A stretch of DNA of 64,000 nucleotides from Streptomyces sp. B21-083. GTDB lineage: Bacteria; Actinomycetota; Actinomycetes; Streptomycetales; Streptomycetaceae. The notes below the pieces were generated by a model, which had not been told where the DNA came from, searched no databases, and was given only the letters and a program-made list of their open reading frames with translations. The translations under genes and the position numbers were made by a program. The stretch covers positions 4,278,001 through 4,342,000 of the forward strand of contig NZ_JARUND010000001.1 of NCBI RefSeq assembly GCF_036898825.1. Direction: 5' to 3'. Shown one piece after another: positions 9,010 through 18,285 of this stretch (its first letter is position 1; each line of letters begins with the position of its first letter).

Positions 9010-9110
9010 GCTGGGGGCTCCCTGGTGGCTCCGGTGATCATGACAGGGCGGCCTCAAGTTCACTGTTCAGGTGGGGTGTTGGGGGGACCAAGACGCCCTC
9101 AGTGCGCGGC

Positions 9111-9600
9111 TCATAGGGTAGCGGGCGCCGTGGGCCCGCGCCGGACGAGCCGCAGGCACGCCCGTACCAGGGGCAGCAGCGTCCAGCACAGGGACGCCCA
9201 GTGGGTGACCGGCGCGACAGGTATCGAGATCAGGAACGTCACGATCATCGCGGTCACCCAGCCCAGGGTGTTCGAGACGGTTTCAGGCCGGGCTGGTGGG
9301 CGCAGCAGTCCGGCCCTGCGCAGGTCCGTGAAGGCCCGTGAAGGCCCGTGAAGGCCCGTGAAGGCCCGTGAAGGCCCGTAGGAAGAGCAGGCCCGTCAGC
9401 GCCTGGTTCGCCGCGTACACGATGAACTGGATCTGGAACGCGTCGGCCTCGCTGGTCAGCAGTTTCGTCGTGAACGGCGTGATGACGATCGTGAGCAACC
9501 ACACCAGATTCCACCGGATGGCGGCCAGCCGCTCGGTCTCGGCGCGTGCCACATCCGGGAAGACCGCCCAGCAGGTCGTCCTGGAACGGCTCCCAGTGCC
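9111..9600 (-). pseudogene. DUF1211/TMEM175-type membrane protein, broken
   Basis: On the minus strand RWNLVWLLTIVITPFTTKLL and a following hydrophobic helix match the DUF1211 (TMEM175-like) family. The frame then enters five copies of a 10-bp repeat (9327-9376) and leaves it out of register. The true C-terminal helices (NTLGWVTAMIVTFLISIPV) lie in another frame and end with TGA at 9113-9111. With one or four repeat copies the two parts would join in frame. The N-terminal transmembrane part is also missing or garbled upstream of 9600. I call it a pseudogene, though the repeat could also act as a length-dependent switch. Confidence 0.65.
9327..9376. repeat. 10-bp tandem repeat, five copies
   Basis: Five perfect head-to-tail copies of CGTGAAGGCC inside the decayed DUF1211 gene. 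Four extra copies add 40 bases, which is not a multiple of three and shifts the reading frame. Confidence 0.95.
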
Positions 9601-9822
9601 AGTCAGCCACCGGCGGGAGGCCGCCGCGCTCAGGAGCACGACGGCTCCGTAGCCGGACCGGCCTGCCCGTCGTCCCTGTCCCCGTCCGTGTCTCTGTCCC
9701 CGTACAACTTTTCGCCTGGATCGGTCGTCAGATTGATCGGCACGGTGGATGACCACCGTCTGCGGTGTTCAGCGATCACACGTCGGAGTCAAGTGATCAA
9801 CCGATCAGGAACGGGGCCCACA

Positions 9823-12141
9823 ATGCGGAAAAGACGTCAGCGAGGACGGCGAAAGGCCGGTTCAGGGGCTGTTTTGGCGTTGACGGTCCTGGCGCTCGGG
9901 GCGGGGCTGATGCCGTCGGCGGAGGCTGGAAGCGGGCCGGGGACGGCTGCGGTCGCGCACCGCGCGGGGAAGCCGTCGGTCACCCTCAAGGGGCAACCGG
10001 GACCGCTGACGAAGCCGGCGGCACCGGTCAGCGCCGATGCTGCCGGCATCCTGTCCTACAACACCGGGAACAGCCCATCGGCGGCGTACACATGGGAGCG
10101 GCCGAACGGTACATACGTGAACGGCCTGCCCGGGCCCGTCGTTCTCGAGCCCCCTAACGGCAACAACATGTGGGCCGTCAATGGCCGCTTCGGCCTGGAG
10201 CGGGTCGGCAAAACCCTCACCTACCGGATCCGGAACTACGACACCGGCAAGGTAGTTCAGTTCGATCTGCCGGCCGGCGACACCGTCACCACGGTGGTCA
10301 CCGAGAACCGCCTGCTGACGCTGCGGAAGACAGCGGGCAAGTGGACGCTGCATCTGCTGGAGATCCCCGCGGCCGGTGGCCGGCCGGTCGACCGGCCGGT
10401 GGCGGGTGTCCCGGACGACCTGCCGGGAACCGTCACCAATGTCCGGCTGGACGCCCGCGGAGCGGCGATCAGCTTCGGAGTAGGCTCGTCCGGCATCCAG
10501 ACGCTGCTGGACTTCGCGACCCGCCGCCTGACCGTGGTGCCCGACGAGGACGCCTCCACGTCGCCCCTGGTGTCGCTCAGCGCCACCACGGTTCTGTACG
10601 CGGGCAACTTCGACTCGGATTTCAAGTTCTACCTCGTCGACCGCGCCCATCCGGACGGGCCCCGAACCCCGCTCAAGGTGGATTCCACCGTCAATTTGGC
10701 GTTGCTGGACAACTGGGCGATATACCCGGATGGCGAAGACAAGCTCGTGGCCCAGCCTGCCGCGGGCGGCGCGGCCCGCACCCTGCTGCCGCAGGCCGAC
10801 AGCCACACCCCTGTCGCAGGTGCGGACGGCGCCGTCTACACCGTGGGCGGCACGGGCCCGGACGACTGGGCGGTTCGGCGCATCACCCTCGGCGCCGACG
10901 GGACCCCGGTCGTCGGCGTATTCGTACCGCTGCCCCGGCAGACCACGTACGACGTGGGCGGTGTCGCGGTCGACCAGGGACAACTCCGGGTCGGCACACT
11001 GCACCTACCGGGCGACCACTCCCGCGCGGACACGTATCTTTCCGGCTCCTCCCTGTCGCTGACGGCAAGTGGCAGGCTCAACGCCACGCCCCCGCGGAAC
11101 GTCGGCGACCTCGGATATCACCCCCCGGTGGGCGACGGCTTCCCGTATGACGAACAGTGCACCGGGCAGTGCCTGCGGCTGGTCGGCAACGGCGAAGGCG
11201 ACGTGGTGCGGACTCCCCAGACCAACTACGCACCCACGCTGACGGCATCCGGCAGGTACAGCGTTCAGCGCCCCGACCCTTGGTCCCAGTACGTCCTCGA
11301 CGGGACCAAGGCGCTGAGCCCCACCGACCGTTGGCACGCGGCTTCCCTCTGGGGCAGCCAATTGTGGAGCGCGGGCACCAGGAGCGGCACCGTCACCGCG
11401 GTGTCCCTGCCGTCGATGAAGGCGCTCGGCTCCGCCGTGTCCGTGGGCGCCCCTTGCGTACCCCCGGAGATCCAGGTGGTGGGCCGGTGGATCTACTGGT
11501 CCTGCGGTCCCACCAAGAAGGCCGGTGTCTACGACCGCACCACGAAGCGCGTGATCAAGGTGCCGTCCGGCTACGCGCAACTGGCCGACGGTTACCTCGT
11601 CAGCCAGAACGACGCGGCGGCCAGGCTGAGTATCACCTACTTCCCCGGCGCGGTTCCGGCCGCGCGCGTGGGCACCAGCGACCTGGCTCCGTTGACGAAC
11701 CAGGTGGGCGAACCCGCCGACCGGCGTAGGCGGTTCTGGGCCGTGGACCGGTTCGGCGGCCCCATGGCCTACCTCACCGAGGCGGGGGACGTGACGGTCA
11801 ACTGGCCGCGCGTGACCACCTCTCCCCTTGCCGTCATCGCGACCGACAGCCCCGCCCGCGTGGATCTGCGCGCGGCCGGCAGCAAGTACACGGGGGTGTG
11901 GAACCTGTCGAAGCCGGCGGCGAGCTGGAAGCTGACGTTCGTCTCCGCCGCGAGCGGAAAGACCGTTCGTACCCTCACCGGCGGTCGGGCCGCGGGCAAG
12001 ATCTCCGCGACGTGGGACGGCACCGGCCCGGGCGGCAAGAAGGTCCCCACGGGGACATACCGCTGGACCCTGACCGCACCGCCGGCCGACCACGTGGGCC
12101 GGTCCGTGACCGTGAAGGGTTCGGTCGCGGTGCGGTCGTAG
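9823..12141 (+). CDS. Large secreted protein with beta-propeller-like body and FlgD-type C-terminus
   Basis: 772 residues. A signal peptide (Arg-rich start, hydrophobic core, cut near EAGSG) is followed by a long series of beta-rich segments such as GAAISFGVGSSGIQTLLDF and VVGRWIYWSCGPTKKAGVYD that look like WD/PQQ-type propeller blades. The last ~90 residues carry the FlgD Ig-like signature (SGKTVRTLTGG then ISATWDGTGPGGKKVPTGTYRWTL). That domain is common in secreted Streptomyces proteins. ATG 9823 follows AGGAACGGGG. The role is unknown; display or polysaccharide binding is possible. A strong hairpin follows the stop. Confidence 0.8.
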   Translation: MRKRRQRGRRKAGSGAVLALTVLALGAGLMPSAEAGSGPGTAAVAHRAGKPSVTLKGQPGPLTKPAAPVSADAAGILSYNTGNSPSAAYTWERPNGTYVNGLPGPVVLEPPNGNNMWAVNGRFGLERVGKTLTYRIRNYDTGKVVQFDLPAGDTVTTVVTENRLLTLRKTAGKWTLHLLEIPAAGGRPVDRPVAGVPDDLPGTVTNVRLDARGAAISFGVGSSGIQTLLDFATRRLTVVPDEDASTSPLVSLSATTVLYAGNFDSDFKFYLVDRAHPDGPRTPLKVDSTVNLALLDNWAIYPDGEDKLVAQPAAGGAARTLLPQADSHTPVAGADGAVYTVGGTGPDDWAVRRITLGADGTPVVGVFVPLPRQTTYDVGGVAVDQGQLRVGTLHLPGDHSRADTYLSGSSLSLTASGRLNATPPRNVGDLGYHPPVGDGFPYDEQCTGQCLRLVGNGEGDVVRTPQTNYAPTLTASGRYSVQRPDPWSQYVLDGTKALSPTDRWHAASLWGSQLWSAGTRSGTVTAVSLPSMKALGSAVSVGAPCVPPEIQVVGRWIYWSCGPTKKAGVYDRTTKRVIKVPSGYAQLADGYLVSQNDAAARLSITYFPGAVPAARVGTSDLAPLTNQVGEPADRRRRFWAVDRFGGPMAYLTEAGDVTVNWPRVTTSPLAVIATDSPARVDLRAAGSKYTGVWNLSKPAASWKLTFVSAASGKTVRTLTGGRAAGKISATWDGTGPGGKKVPTGTYRWTLTAPPADHVGRSVTVKGSVAVRS

Positions 12142-12149
12142 GCGGCGCG

Positions 12150-12194
12150 GCGTCTCCTCCGTCCGTCGGGTCAGCCGATGGACGGAGGAGACGC
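12150..12194 (+). terminator. Hairpin terminator
   Basis: A 15-bp perfect stem (12150-12164 with 12180-12194) starts nine bases after the secreted-protein stop. It could also stop transcription arriving from the convergent tetR gene. Confidence 0.8.
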
Positions 12195-12274
12195 CACCCT
12201 CGTCACCGTCCGCGACTCAAAGACACCCCCCGGCGCCCCCGTACTCCACCTCTCCCCCACCGCCTGGCGGCACT

Positions 12275-12964
12275 TCACCACCGAGCGGTGATCCCCGCGA
12301 CGACCAGGTCGATGCCCGCCAGGAACTCCTCCCGGTCGTCGTGATCCCGTAGTTGGTCCGCGACGCCCCGCGTGAACGCGTACTCCTCTGCGTCGAGGTT
12401 CGCCCAGGAGTCCGAGACCGCGCCCAGGAACTCGGTCCGGGACGCGCCCGGCCGGTGATGGCGGGCGTTGGCCGCGTTCTGGCCGCCCACGCCGAGGATG
12501 TAGTTCAGGAGCGCCGACGCGGCGGTGAACTGGGCGGCGTGGGGCACCCCGAGTGCCTGGACCTGGCGTCCGAGGTGCTCGAAGACCCGCAGCAGCGGCG
12601 ACTGCGCCGGGGCGCGGGCGAGCTGTGCTCCGATCCACGGGTGGACGTCGATCGCGTCGAACACGCCGAGCGCGAGGGCACGGACCGCCTCCTGCGGCGT
12701 CGCGTCGGCTTCGGCGGCGTCCCCGGCCGCGGTCATGGCGCCGCCGACGACGGCATCGGTGGCGGCGCCGAGAAGCTCGTCCTTGCCCGTGACATGCCAG
12801 TAGATCGCCCCGGGCCCCGTTGAGAGGCGCTGGGCCAGCGCGCGGAACGTGAGCCCACCCTCGCCGGCCTCGTCGAGAAGTTCGATCGCCGCCTCGACGA
12901 TGCGCTCCCGCGAGAGCGGTTCCTCGCGTCGCTCCGGACGACGCGCCCTGGTTGCAGCAGCCAT
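12275..12964 (-). CDS. TetR-family repressor of the adjacent monooxygenase
   Basis: 229 residues. The N-terminal helix-turn-helix is SRERIVEAAIELLDEAGEGGLTFRALAQRLSTGPGAIYWHVTGKDELL, with the TetR-type recognition helix around GPGAIYWHV. The C-terminal ligand domain resembles the TetR_C group (VFDAIDVHPWIGAQL). It is divergent from a TetX-like monooxygenase, and three near-identical palindromes fill the 129-bp gap, so it very likely represses both genes and responds to the monooxygenase substrate. ATG 12964 is chosen; frames further upstream would run through the operators. Confidence 0.9.
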   Translation of the reverse strand: MAAATRARRPERREEPLSRERIVEAAIELLDEAGEGGLTFRALAQRLSTGPGAIYWHVTGKDELLGAATDAVVGGAMTAAGDAAEADATPQEAVRALALGVFDAIDVHPWIGAQLARAPAQSPLLRVFEHLGRQVQALGVPHAAQFTAASALLNYILGVGGQNAANARHHRPGASRTEFLGAVSDSWANLDAEEYAFTRGVADQLRDHDDREEFLAGIDLVVAGITARW

Positions 12965-12984
12965 GCGGACATCCTGACACACGC

Positions 12985-13062
12985 CTGGAACGCCGTTCCA
13001 GCTTGACAACTCTGGAACGGCGTTCCAGTCTTGCACCCGAACGCACTGGAACGGCGTTCCAG
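12985..13062. promoter_or_regulatory. Triple TetR operator
   Basis: Three 17-bp palindromes of the form CTGGAACGSCGTTCCAG at 12985-13001, 13012-13028 and 13046-13062. The first differs from the others only at its centre (GCC versus GGC). Starts are 27 and 34 bp apart. They lie between divergent tetR and the monooxygenase, so they are almost certainly the operators of that repressor. Confidence 0.88.
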
Positions 13063-13093
13063 CCAGTTCCGTTCAAGGGATCAGGAGCCAACC

Positions 13094-14224
13094 ATGACCA
13101 CCGACACCCACGTCACGATCATCGGCGCCGGACTCGGCGGGCTGACCCTCGCCCGGGTCCTCCACGTCCACGGCATCCCCGCGACGGTCTACGAGGCCGA
13201 GCCTTCCCCGACCGCCCGCACCCAGGGCGGGATGCTCGACATCCACGAGCACGACGGGCAGCGCGCCCTCAAGGCCGCCGGGCTGTTCGACGAGTTCCGG
13301 GACCTCGTCCTGGAGGGCCGCGAGGCGACGCGGATCCTCGACCGGGACGGCACCGTCCTCTTCGAACAGGACGACGACGGCACGGGTAGCCGCCCCGAGG
13401 TGCAGCGCGGCGAACTGCGGCAGCTGCTGCTCGACTCGCTCCCGGCCGGCACCGTCCGGTGGGGACACAAGGTCAGCGGCACCCGCACCCTCGGCGACGG
13501 CAGCCACGAGGTGACCTTCGCCGACGGCACCTCCGTCACCGCGAGCCTGCTCGTCGGCGCGGACGGCGCGTGGTCCCGCGTCCGGCCGCTGCTCTCCGAC
13601 GCGACACCCGAGTACACCGGCATGTCGTACGTCGAGACCTACCTGTTCGACAGCGACACCCGGCACCCCGCCCAGGCGAAGACGGTCGGCGGCGGGGCGA
13701 TGTACGCGCTCACACCGGGCAAGGGCCTCGGCGCCCACCGGGAGCGCGGCGGCACCCTGCACACCTACGTGATGCTCAACGAGCCGCGGGACTGGTTCGC
13801 GGACATCGATCTCACCGACTCCGCCGCGGCCACCGCACGTATCGCGCAGGAGTTCGACGGCTGGGCACCGGAACTCACCGCGCTGATCACCGAAGGCGAG
13901 ACCACGCCGGTCTTGCGCACCCTCAACACCCTGCCGGTCGGCCACCGTTGGGACCGGGTGCCGGGGGTGACCCTGATCGGCGACGCCGCCCACCTCTCGA
14001 TCCCGAACGGCGAGGGCGCCAACCTGGCCATGTACGACGGCGCCGAACTCGCCCGGTTCCTCGCCACCCACCCCGACGACACCGAGACCGCGCTCACCGC
14101 GTACGAGCAGGCCATGTTCCCCCGTAGCGCCGAAGCGGCGGCCGACGGTGCCCGGATGCACGAGCTGCTCTACGGGGAAGACACCCCCCACGGTCTGATC
14201 AACCTGTTCGGCGGGCACGCGTGA
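13094..14224 (+). CDS. FAD-dependent aromatic monooxygenase, TetX-like
   Basis: 376 residues. The FAD dinucleotide motif is IIGAGLGGLTLARVLHVHG at residues ~9-27. DG in LLVGADGAWSRVRPLL is the second conserved motif, and GDAAHLSIPNGEGANLAMYDG is the third FAD-contact motif, in a form very close to TetX-type enzymes. These class A flavoprotein monooxygenases use NAD(P)H and oxygen to hydroxylate or inactivate aromatic compounds. The substrate here is not determinable; a resistance role is only a possibility. ATG 13094 has AGGAG six bases upstream. The gene is divergent from its TetR regulator. Confidence 0.9.
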   Translation: MTTDTHVTIIGAGLGGLTLARVLHVHGIPATVYEAEPSPTARTQGGMLDIHEHDGQRALKAAGLFDEFRDLVLEGREATRILDRDGTVLFEQDDDGTGSRPEVQRGELRQLLLDSLPAGTVRWGHKVSGTRTLGDGSHEVTFADGTSVTASLLVGADGAWSRVRPLLSDATPEYTGMSYVETYLFDSDTRHPAQAKTVGGGAMYALTPGKGLGAHRERGGTLHTYVMLNEPRDWFADIDLTDSAAATARIAQEFDGWAPELTALITEGETTPVLRTLNTLPVGHRWDRVPGVTLIGDAAHLSIPNGEGANLAMYDGAELARFLATHPDDTETALTAYEQAMFPRSAEAAADGARMHELLYGEDTPHGLINLFGGHA

Positions 14225-14348
14225 CCCGACAGCCCACCAACCGCCCGACCCGTCAGCCCGCCAACCCGACGGCGCGCCAACCCGACAGCCCGACACCCCC
14301 TCCTGCGGCGGGAGTTCAGGTGGCCGACCCCTTGGCTACGCTGCACGC

Positions 14349-17300
14349 ATGCCCACCGACCTGACCCTCCTCCCCCGCGTCGCCTATCGCGGGCAGGAGG
14401 TCACCGCGCCCCGGCTGCGTGCCCTTCTCGCGCTGCTCGCCGGCGACCTGCGTACCGGCTGCAGCACCGAGCGGCTGGTGGCCGGGCTGTGGCCGGAGGA
14501 GTTGCCGGAGCGGCCGGGCAAGGCGCTGCAGGTTCTCGTGTCCCGGGCGCGGGCGCAGCTGGACGCCGACGTCCTCGCGAGCACGCCGACCGGATACCGG
14601 CTCGCCCTCACCGAGGACCAGGTCGACAGCTCCGCCCTGCTGCTGCACGCCGCAGCCAGCGGTCAGCGGGCCAGGGCCGGGGACCACGCGGGGGCGCTGG
14701 CCGCCGCCGAGGCCGGGCTGGCTCTGTGGGAGGGCACTCCGGCCGACCGGGACGGTGACTCCGGCGACCCCGTGGCCGCGCTGCGCGCCGAGCGGGCCCC
14801 CGTCCGCGACGCCCTCGTGCGCGCACAGGCCCTCGCGCTCGCCCGGCTGGGGCGGCACGCGGAGGCCGCCGGTCCGCTGGCCGTGGCCGCCTCGGAGCAT
14901 CCGCGCGACGAGGAGGTGCTCGCCGAACTGCTGCGCGCCGAGGCGGCGTCGGCCGGTCCGTCCGCCGCGCTGACCCGGTACGAGGCCTACCGGAGGGAGC
15001 TGCGCGACACGCTCGGTACGGACCCGGGAGCGCAACTCAAGTCCGTACAGCAGGAGTTGCTGTCCGGTGAGGCGCCGGCCGTCCGGCACGGGGTGCCGCA
15101 CGAACCGAACCCGCTGCTCGGGCGGGCCGAGGACATCGCCGAGGTCGAGCGGCTGTTGCGTACCTCCCGCGCCGTCACCGTCGCCGGTCCCGGCGGTCTC
15201 GGCAAGACCCGGCTCGCGCACGCCGTCAGCCGCCGCGCCGAACAGCGCGTGGTGTACTTCGTGCCGCTCGCCGGTGTCACCGCCGACGCGGACGTGGCCA
15301 CGGAGGTGGCCTCCGCGCTCGGCGCGGGCGAGGGGCGGCCCGGCCCCATGGGCAGCCACGAACCGGTGCCCGGAATCCTCGGCGTGCTCGGCTCCGGGCC
15401 CGCGCTGCTGGTCCTGGACAACTGCGAGCAGGTCGTCCGGGGCAGCGCCGACCTCGTACGGGCCCTGGTCTCGGCCTCGAAGGACCTACGGGTGCTCGCC
15501 ACCAGCCGGGCCCCCCTCGGCCTGACGTCGGAGGCGGTGTACGCGCTGCCGGAGCTCGAACTCGGCACCTCCATCGAGCTGTTCACCCAGCGGGCCCGCG
15601 CCGCCCGGCCGGGTGTGGAGCTGCCGCCGGACGCGGTGGCCGGGCTGTGCCGCCACCTCGACGGACTGCCGCTCGCCGTGGAACTGGCCGCCGCCCGCGT
15701 ACGGGTGCTGTCGGTGCCGGAGATCGCCCGCCGCCTCGGCGACCGGTTCGCGCTGCTGCGCGGCGGGGCGCGAGACGCGCCGGAGCGGCACCGCACGCTG
15801 CACGCGGTCGTGGACTGGAGCTGGAACCTCCTCGCCGAGGAGGCAAGGGCCGCACTGCGTTTCCTGTCCGTGTTCCCCGGCGGCTTCTCGGGCGAGGCGG
15901 CCGAACAGGTCCTCGGGGAGGACGCGTTGCTCCTCCTGGAGCAGCTGGCCGACCAGTCGCTGGTCACCGTCGCCGACACCCCGACCGGTGTGCGGTTCCG
16001 GATGCTGGAGACCGTACGGGAGTTCAGCGCGGCCCGGCGGGCGGAGGCGGGCGAGGAAGAGGAGGCCGTCCGCCGATTCCTGGGCTGGGCAAGGGACTTC
16101 GGGGTGGCGTACCACGACTGGTACTTCGGTCCGGAGCCGCTGGCCGCCGGGGCGCGGACCAGGGCCGAGCAGGACAACCTCGTGCTGGCCCTGCGGCATG
16201 CCCTGGCCCGTACGGACGGCTCCACGATCGCCGCCATCACCGCCGTTCTCACCGCCCTGTGGTCGACCGGCTCCAACTACCGGCGCCTCGCCGCCCTCGC
16301 CGCGGACACCGGCCCGCCGCTGTCGCACTACCGCCCAGAGCCCGAGTACGTCGAAGTCGCCCGCGCCGCCGCGGTGTTGTCCACGGCGAGCCTGTTCATG
16401 GGCTACGGGCCCGCCGCCGTACGCCAGTTGGTCACCCTCCGGCGGCTGCCGCCGACCCCGCCGGACACGCTGGTGCGGGCCATCGCGGTGGTGTTGAGGG
16501 CGATGCCCGAGATGCAGCCTCCCGATTACGACGTGCTACAAGGGCTCTGTGACAGCGAGCAGCCGTTGCTCGCCGGTATCGCCGAGTGCGTCGCCACCTA
16601 CGTCTGGGAGTACGAGCACGACATCGACCGCGCGCTCGCCTCGGCTCGCCGGATCGTCACCGCGCTGGCGCCGGTCGACAACCCGTTCCTGCAGGTTCTG
16701 GGCCATGCCCGGCTGAGCGAGCTGTGCCTGCGGACGGAGCAGGGCGAGGCCGCGTACACGCATCTCAGGGCGGCGCTCGCGGTGCTGCCGCGGCTCGGCG
16801 ACGAGCATGACGCCATCGGCGTCCGAGGGGGTCTCGTCCTCGCCTGTCTGCATCGCGGCGACCCCGACGAGGCCGAGTACTGGCTGCGGCAGGCCGAGGC
16901 CGTCAGCACCCCGCAGCCGGACGGCTCCGAGAGCTCCGACCTCGGCGCGCGCGCCGAACTCGCTCTCGCCCGTGGGCTGACGGAGGTCGGGCTCGGCCTG
17001 TGGCGCGGTGCCGTGGAGGGGGTGGCCGGCGCCGGCGCGATGTACGACGGTGATCCGTTCCTCGACCGGTGGACGCTGCAGCTCCAGTCGACGGCGGTGA
17101 CGGCGCACGCCCACGCCGACCGTCTCGAACTGGTCGCGGAGCTGGTCGACGGGTTGCGGCAGGGGCTGCGGACCCTGCTCGCCGGTCCGTCCCGGCCCAT
17201 GGAGCTGCCGCTGCTCGGGACGGTGCTGTACGCCCTCGGCATGGCGGGGCTCACGTCCGGCGACGCCTCCGCCGCGCGGATGATCGCGCTGGCCGAACGG

Positions 17301-17486
17301 CTGCGGGTGCTGCGCGACTACCAGCCGACGATGTCGACGGACCGCGCGCGCAAAGCGGTCGAGGCGGCCGGGAACGGGACCAGGGCGGCGTACGCCGACG
17401 CGGTGTCGGAGTACGCCGCCCTGGGGCGGGACGAGTTGCGGGAGGCCGCCCGCGCCGTCATGGCGGCTACTTCGGGTCGCGGTTGA
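14349..17486 (+). CDS. SARP/AfsR-type regulator with NB-ARC ATPase
   Basis: 1045 residues. The first ~95 residues form an OmpR-like winged helix (STERLVAGLWPEELPERPGKALQVLVSRAR), followed to ~240 by a BTAD domain (YRRELRDTLGTDPGAQL). An NB-ARC ATPase follows, with P-loop AGPGGLGKTRLAHAV and Walker B ALLVLDNCEQ. LPLAVELAAARVRVL and the winged-helix segment close it. The C-terminal ~400 residues are helical, TPR-like. This is the AfsR-like architecture of pathway-specific activators. It is convergent with an ABC exporter, overlapping its last gene by 20 bases. No biosynthetic genes lie nearby, so the target may be distant. Confidence 0.9.
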   Translation: MPTDLTLLPRVAYRGQEVTAPRLRALLALLAGDLRTGCSTERLVAGLWPEELPERPGKALQVLVSRARAQLDADVLASTPTGYRLALTEDQVDSSALLLHAAASGQRARAGDHAGALAAAEAGLALWEGTPADRDGDSGDPVAALRAERAPVRDALVRAQALALARLGRHAEAAGPLAVAASEHPRDEEVLAELLRAEAASAGPSAALTRYEAYRRELRDTLGTDPGAQLKSVQQELLSGEAPAVRHGVPHEPNPLLGRAEDIAEVERLLRTSRAVTVAGPGGLGKTRLAHAVSRRAEQRVVYFVPLAGVTADADVATEVASALGAGEGRPGPMGSHEPVPGILGVLGSGPALLVLDNCEQVVRGSADLVRALVSASKDLRVLATSRAPLGLTSEAVYALPELELGTSIELFTQRARAARPGVELPPDAVAGLCRHLDGLPLAVELAAARVRVLSVPEIARRLGDRFALLRGGARDAPERHRTLHAVVDWSWNLLAEEARAALRFLSVFPGGFSGEAAEQVLGEDALLLLEQLADQSLVTVADTPTGVRFRMLETVREFSAARRAEAGEEEEAVRRFLGWARDFGVAYHDWYFGPEPLAAGARTRAEQDNLVLALRHALARTDGSTIAAITAVLTALWSTGSNYRRLAALAADTGPPLSHYRPEPEYVEVARAAAVLSTASLFMGYGPAAVRQLVTLRRLPPTPPDTLVRAIAVVLRAMPEMQPPDYDVLQGLCDSEQPLLAGIAECVATYVWEYEHDIDRALASARRIVTALAPVDNPFLQVLGHARLSELCLRTEQGEAAYTHLRAALAVLPRLGDEHDAIGVRGGLVLACLHRGDPDEAEYWLRQAEAVSTPQPDGSESSDLGARAELALARGLTEVGLGLWRGAVEGVAGAGAMYDGDPFLDRWTLQLQSTAVTAHAHADRLELVAELVDGLRQGLRTLLAGPSRPMELPLLGTVLYALGMAGLTSGDASAARMIALAERLRVLRDYQPTMSTDRARKAVEAAGNGTRAAYADAVSEYAALGRDELREAARAVMAATSGRG

Positions 17487-18285
17487 ACTGTGTCATCGAC
17501 CAGCGGTAGCCGAGGACGGTCAGGCCTACGCACCAGGCGATCGCCATCCAGCCGTTGTTGCCGATCTCGGTGCCGAGGAGGAGTCCGCGCAGGGTCTCGA
17601 TGACCGGGGTGAAGGGCTGGTACTCGGCGATCGGCTGGAACCATCCCGGCATCGTGTCGGCCGGGGTGAAGGCGGAGGAGATGAGGGGGAGGAGGATCAG
17701 CGGCGTCGCCATGTTGCTGGCGGCCTCGGGGTTCGGGCTGGCCATGCCCATCCCGACCGCGATCCAGGTGAGCGCCAGGGCGAACAGCGCGAGAAGTCCG
17801 ATCGCCGCGAGCCACTCCAGGGCCGTGGCGTCCGTGGACCGGAAGCCGATGGCCACGGCGACCACACCTACGAGGATCAGGCTGGCGAGCACCTGGAGCA
17901 CACTGCCGAGTACGTGCCCGACGAGCACCGACCCGCGGTAGACCGCCATGGTGCGGAAGCGGGCGATGAGACCCTCGTTCATGTCCATGCAGACAGAGAT
18001 CGCGGCCCCGATCACGGTGCTGCCGATGGTCATCACCAGCAGGCCCGGAACGATATAGGCGATGTAGGCGGAGCGGCCCCCGCCGCCGTCACCGATGCCC
18101 GCGCTCATCGCGGATCCGAAGATGTAGACGAAGAGCAGCAGCAGCATGATCGGCGTGAGCAGCAGGTTCAGTGTCATGGACGGGTAGCGCCGTACGTGCA
18201 GCAGGTTGCGGCGCAGCATCGTGGTGGAGTCGCGGACGGCGAGGGAGAAACGGGACGGGCGGGCGGGAAGCTGGACAGTGCTCAT
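17467..18285 (-). CDS. ABC-2 type exporter permease, DrrB-like
   Basis: 272 residues with six predicted membrane helices and the ABC-2 membrane-domain pattern (LLTPIMLLLLFVYIFGSAM, IVPGLLVMTIGS, PLILLPLISSAFTPADTMPGWF). Members export drugs, antibiotics or lipids with a DrrA-like ATPase. ATG 18285 overlaps the stop of the upstream ATPase gene (ATGA), so the two are translationally coupled. The 3' end overlaps the convergent SARP gene by 20 bases. Confidence 0.9.
   Translation of the reverse strand: MSTVQLPARPSRFSLAVRDSTTMLRRNLLHVRRYPSMTLNLLLTPIMLLLLFVYIFGSAMSAGIGDGGGGRSAYIAYIVPGLLVMTIGSTVIGAAISVCMDMNEGLIARFRTMAVYRGSVLVGHVLGSVLQVLASLILVGVVAVAIGFRSTDATALEWLAAIGLLALFALALTWIAVGMGMASPNPEAASNMATPLILLPLISSAFTPADTMPGWFQPIAEYQPFTPVIETLRGLLLGTEIGNNGWMAIAWCVGLTVLGYRWSMTQFNRDPK

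Noticed and set aside
13094..14224. A tetracycline-resistance gene
   Set aside because: The TetX-like FAD motifs are real, but TetR/TetX-type pairs act on many aromatics; the substrate cannot be read from sequence.
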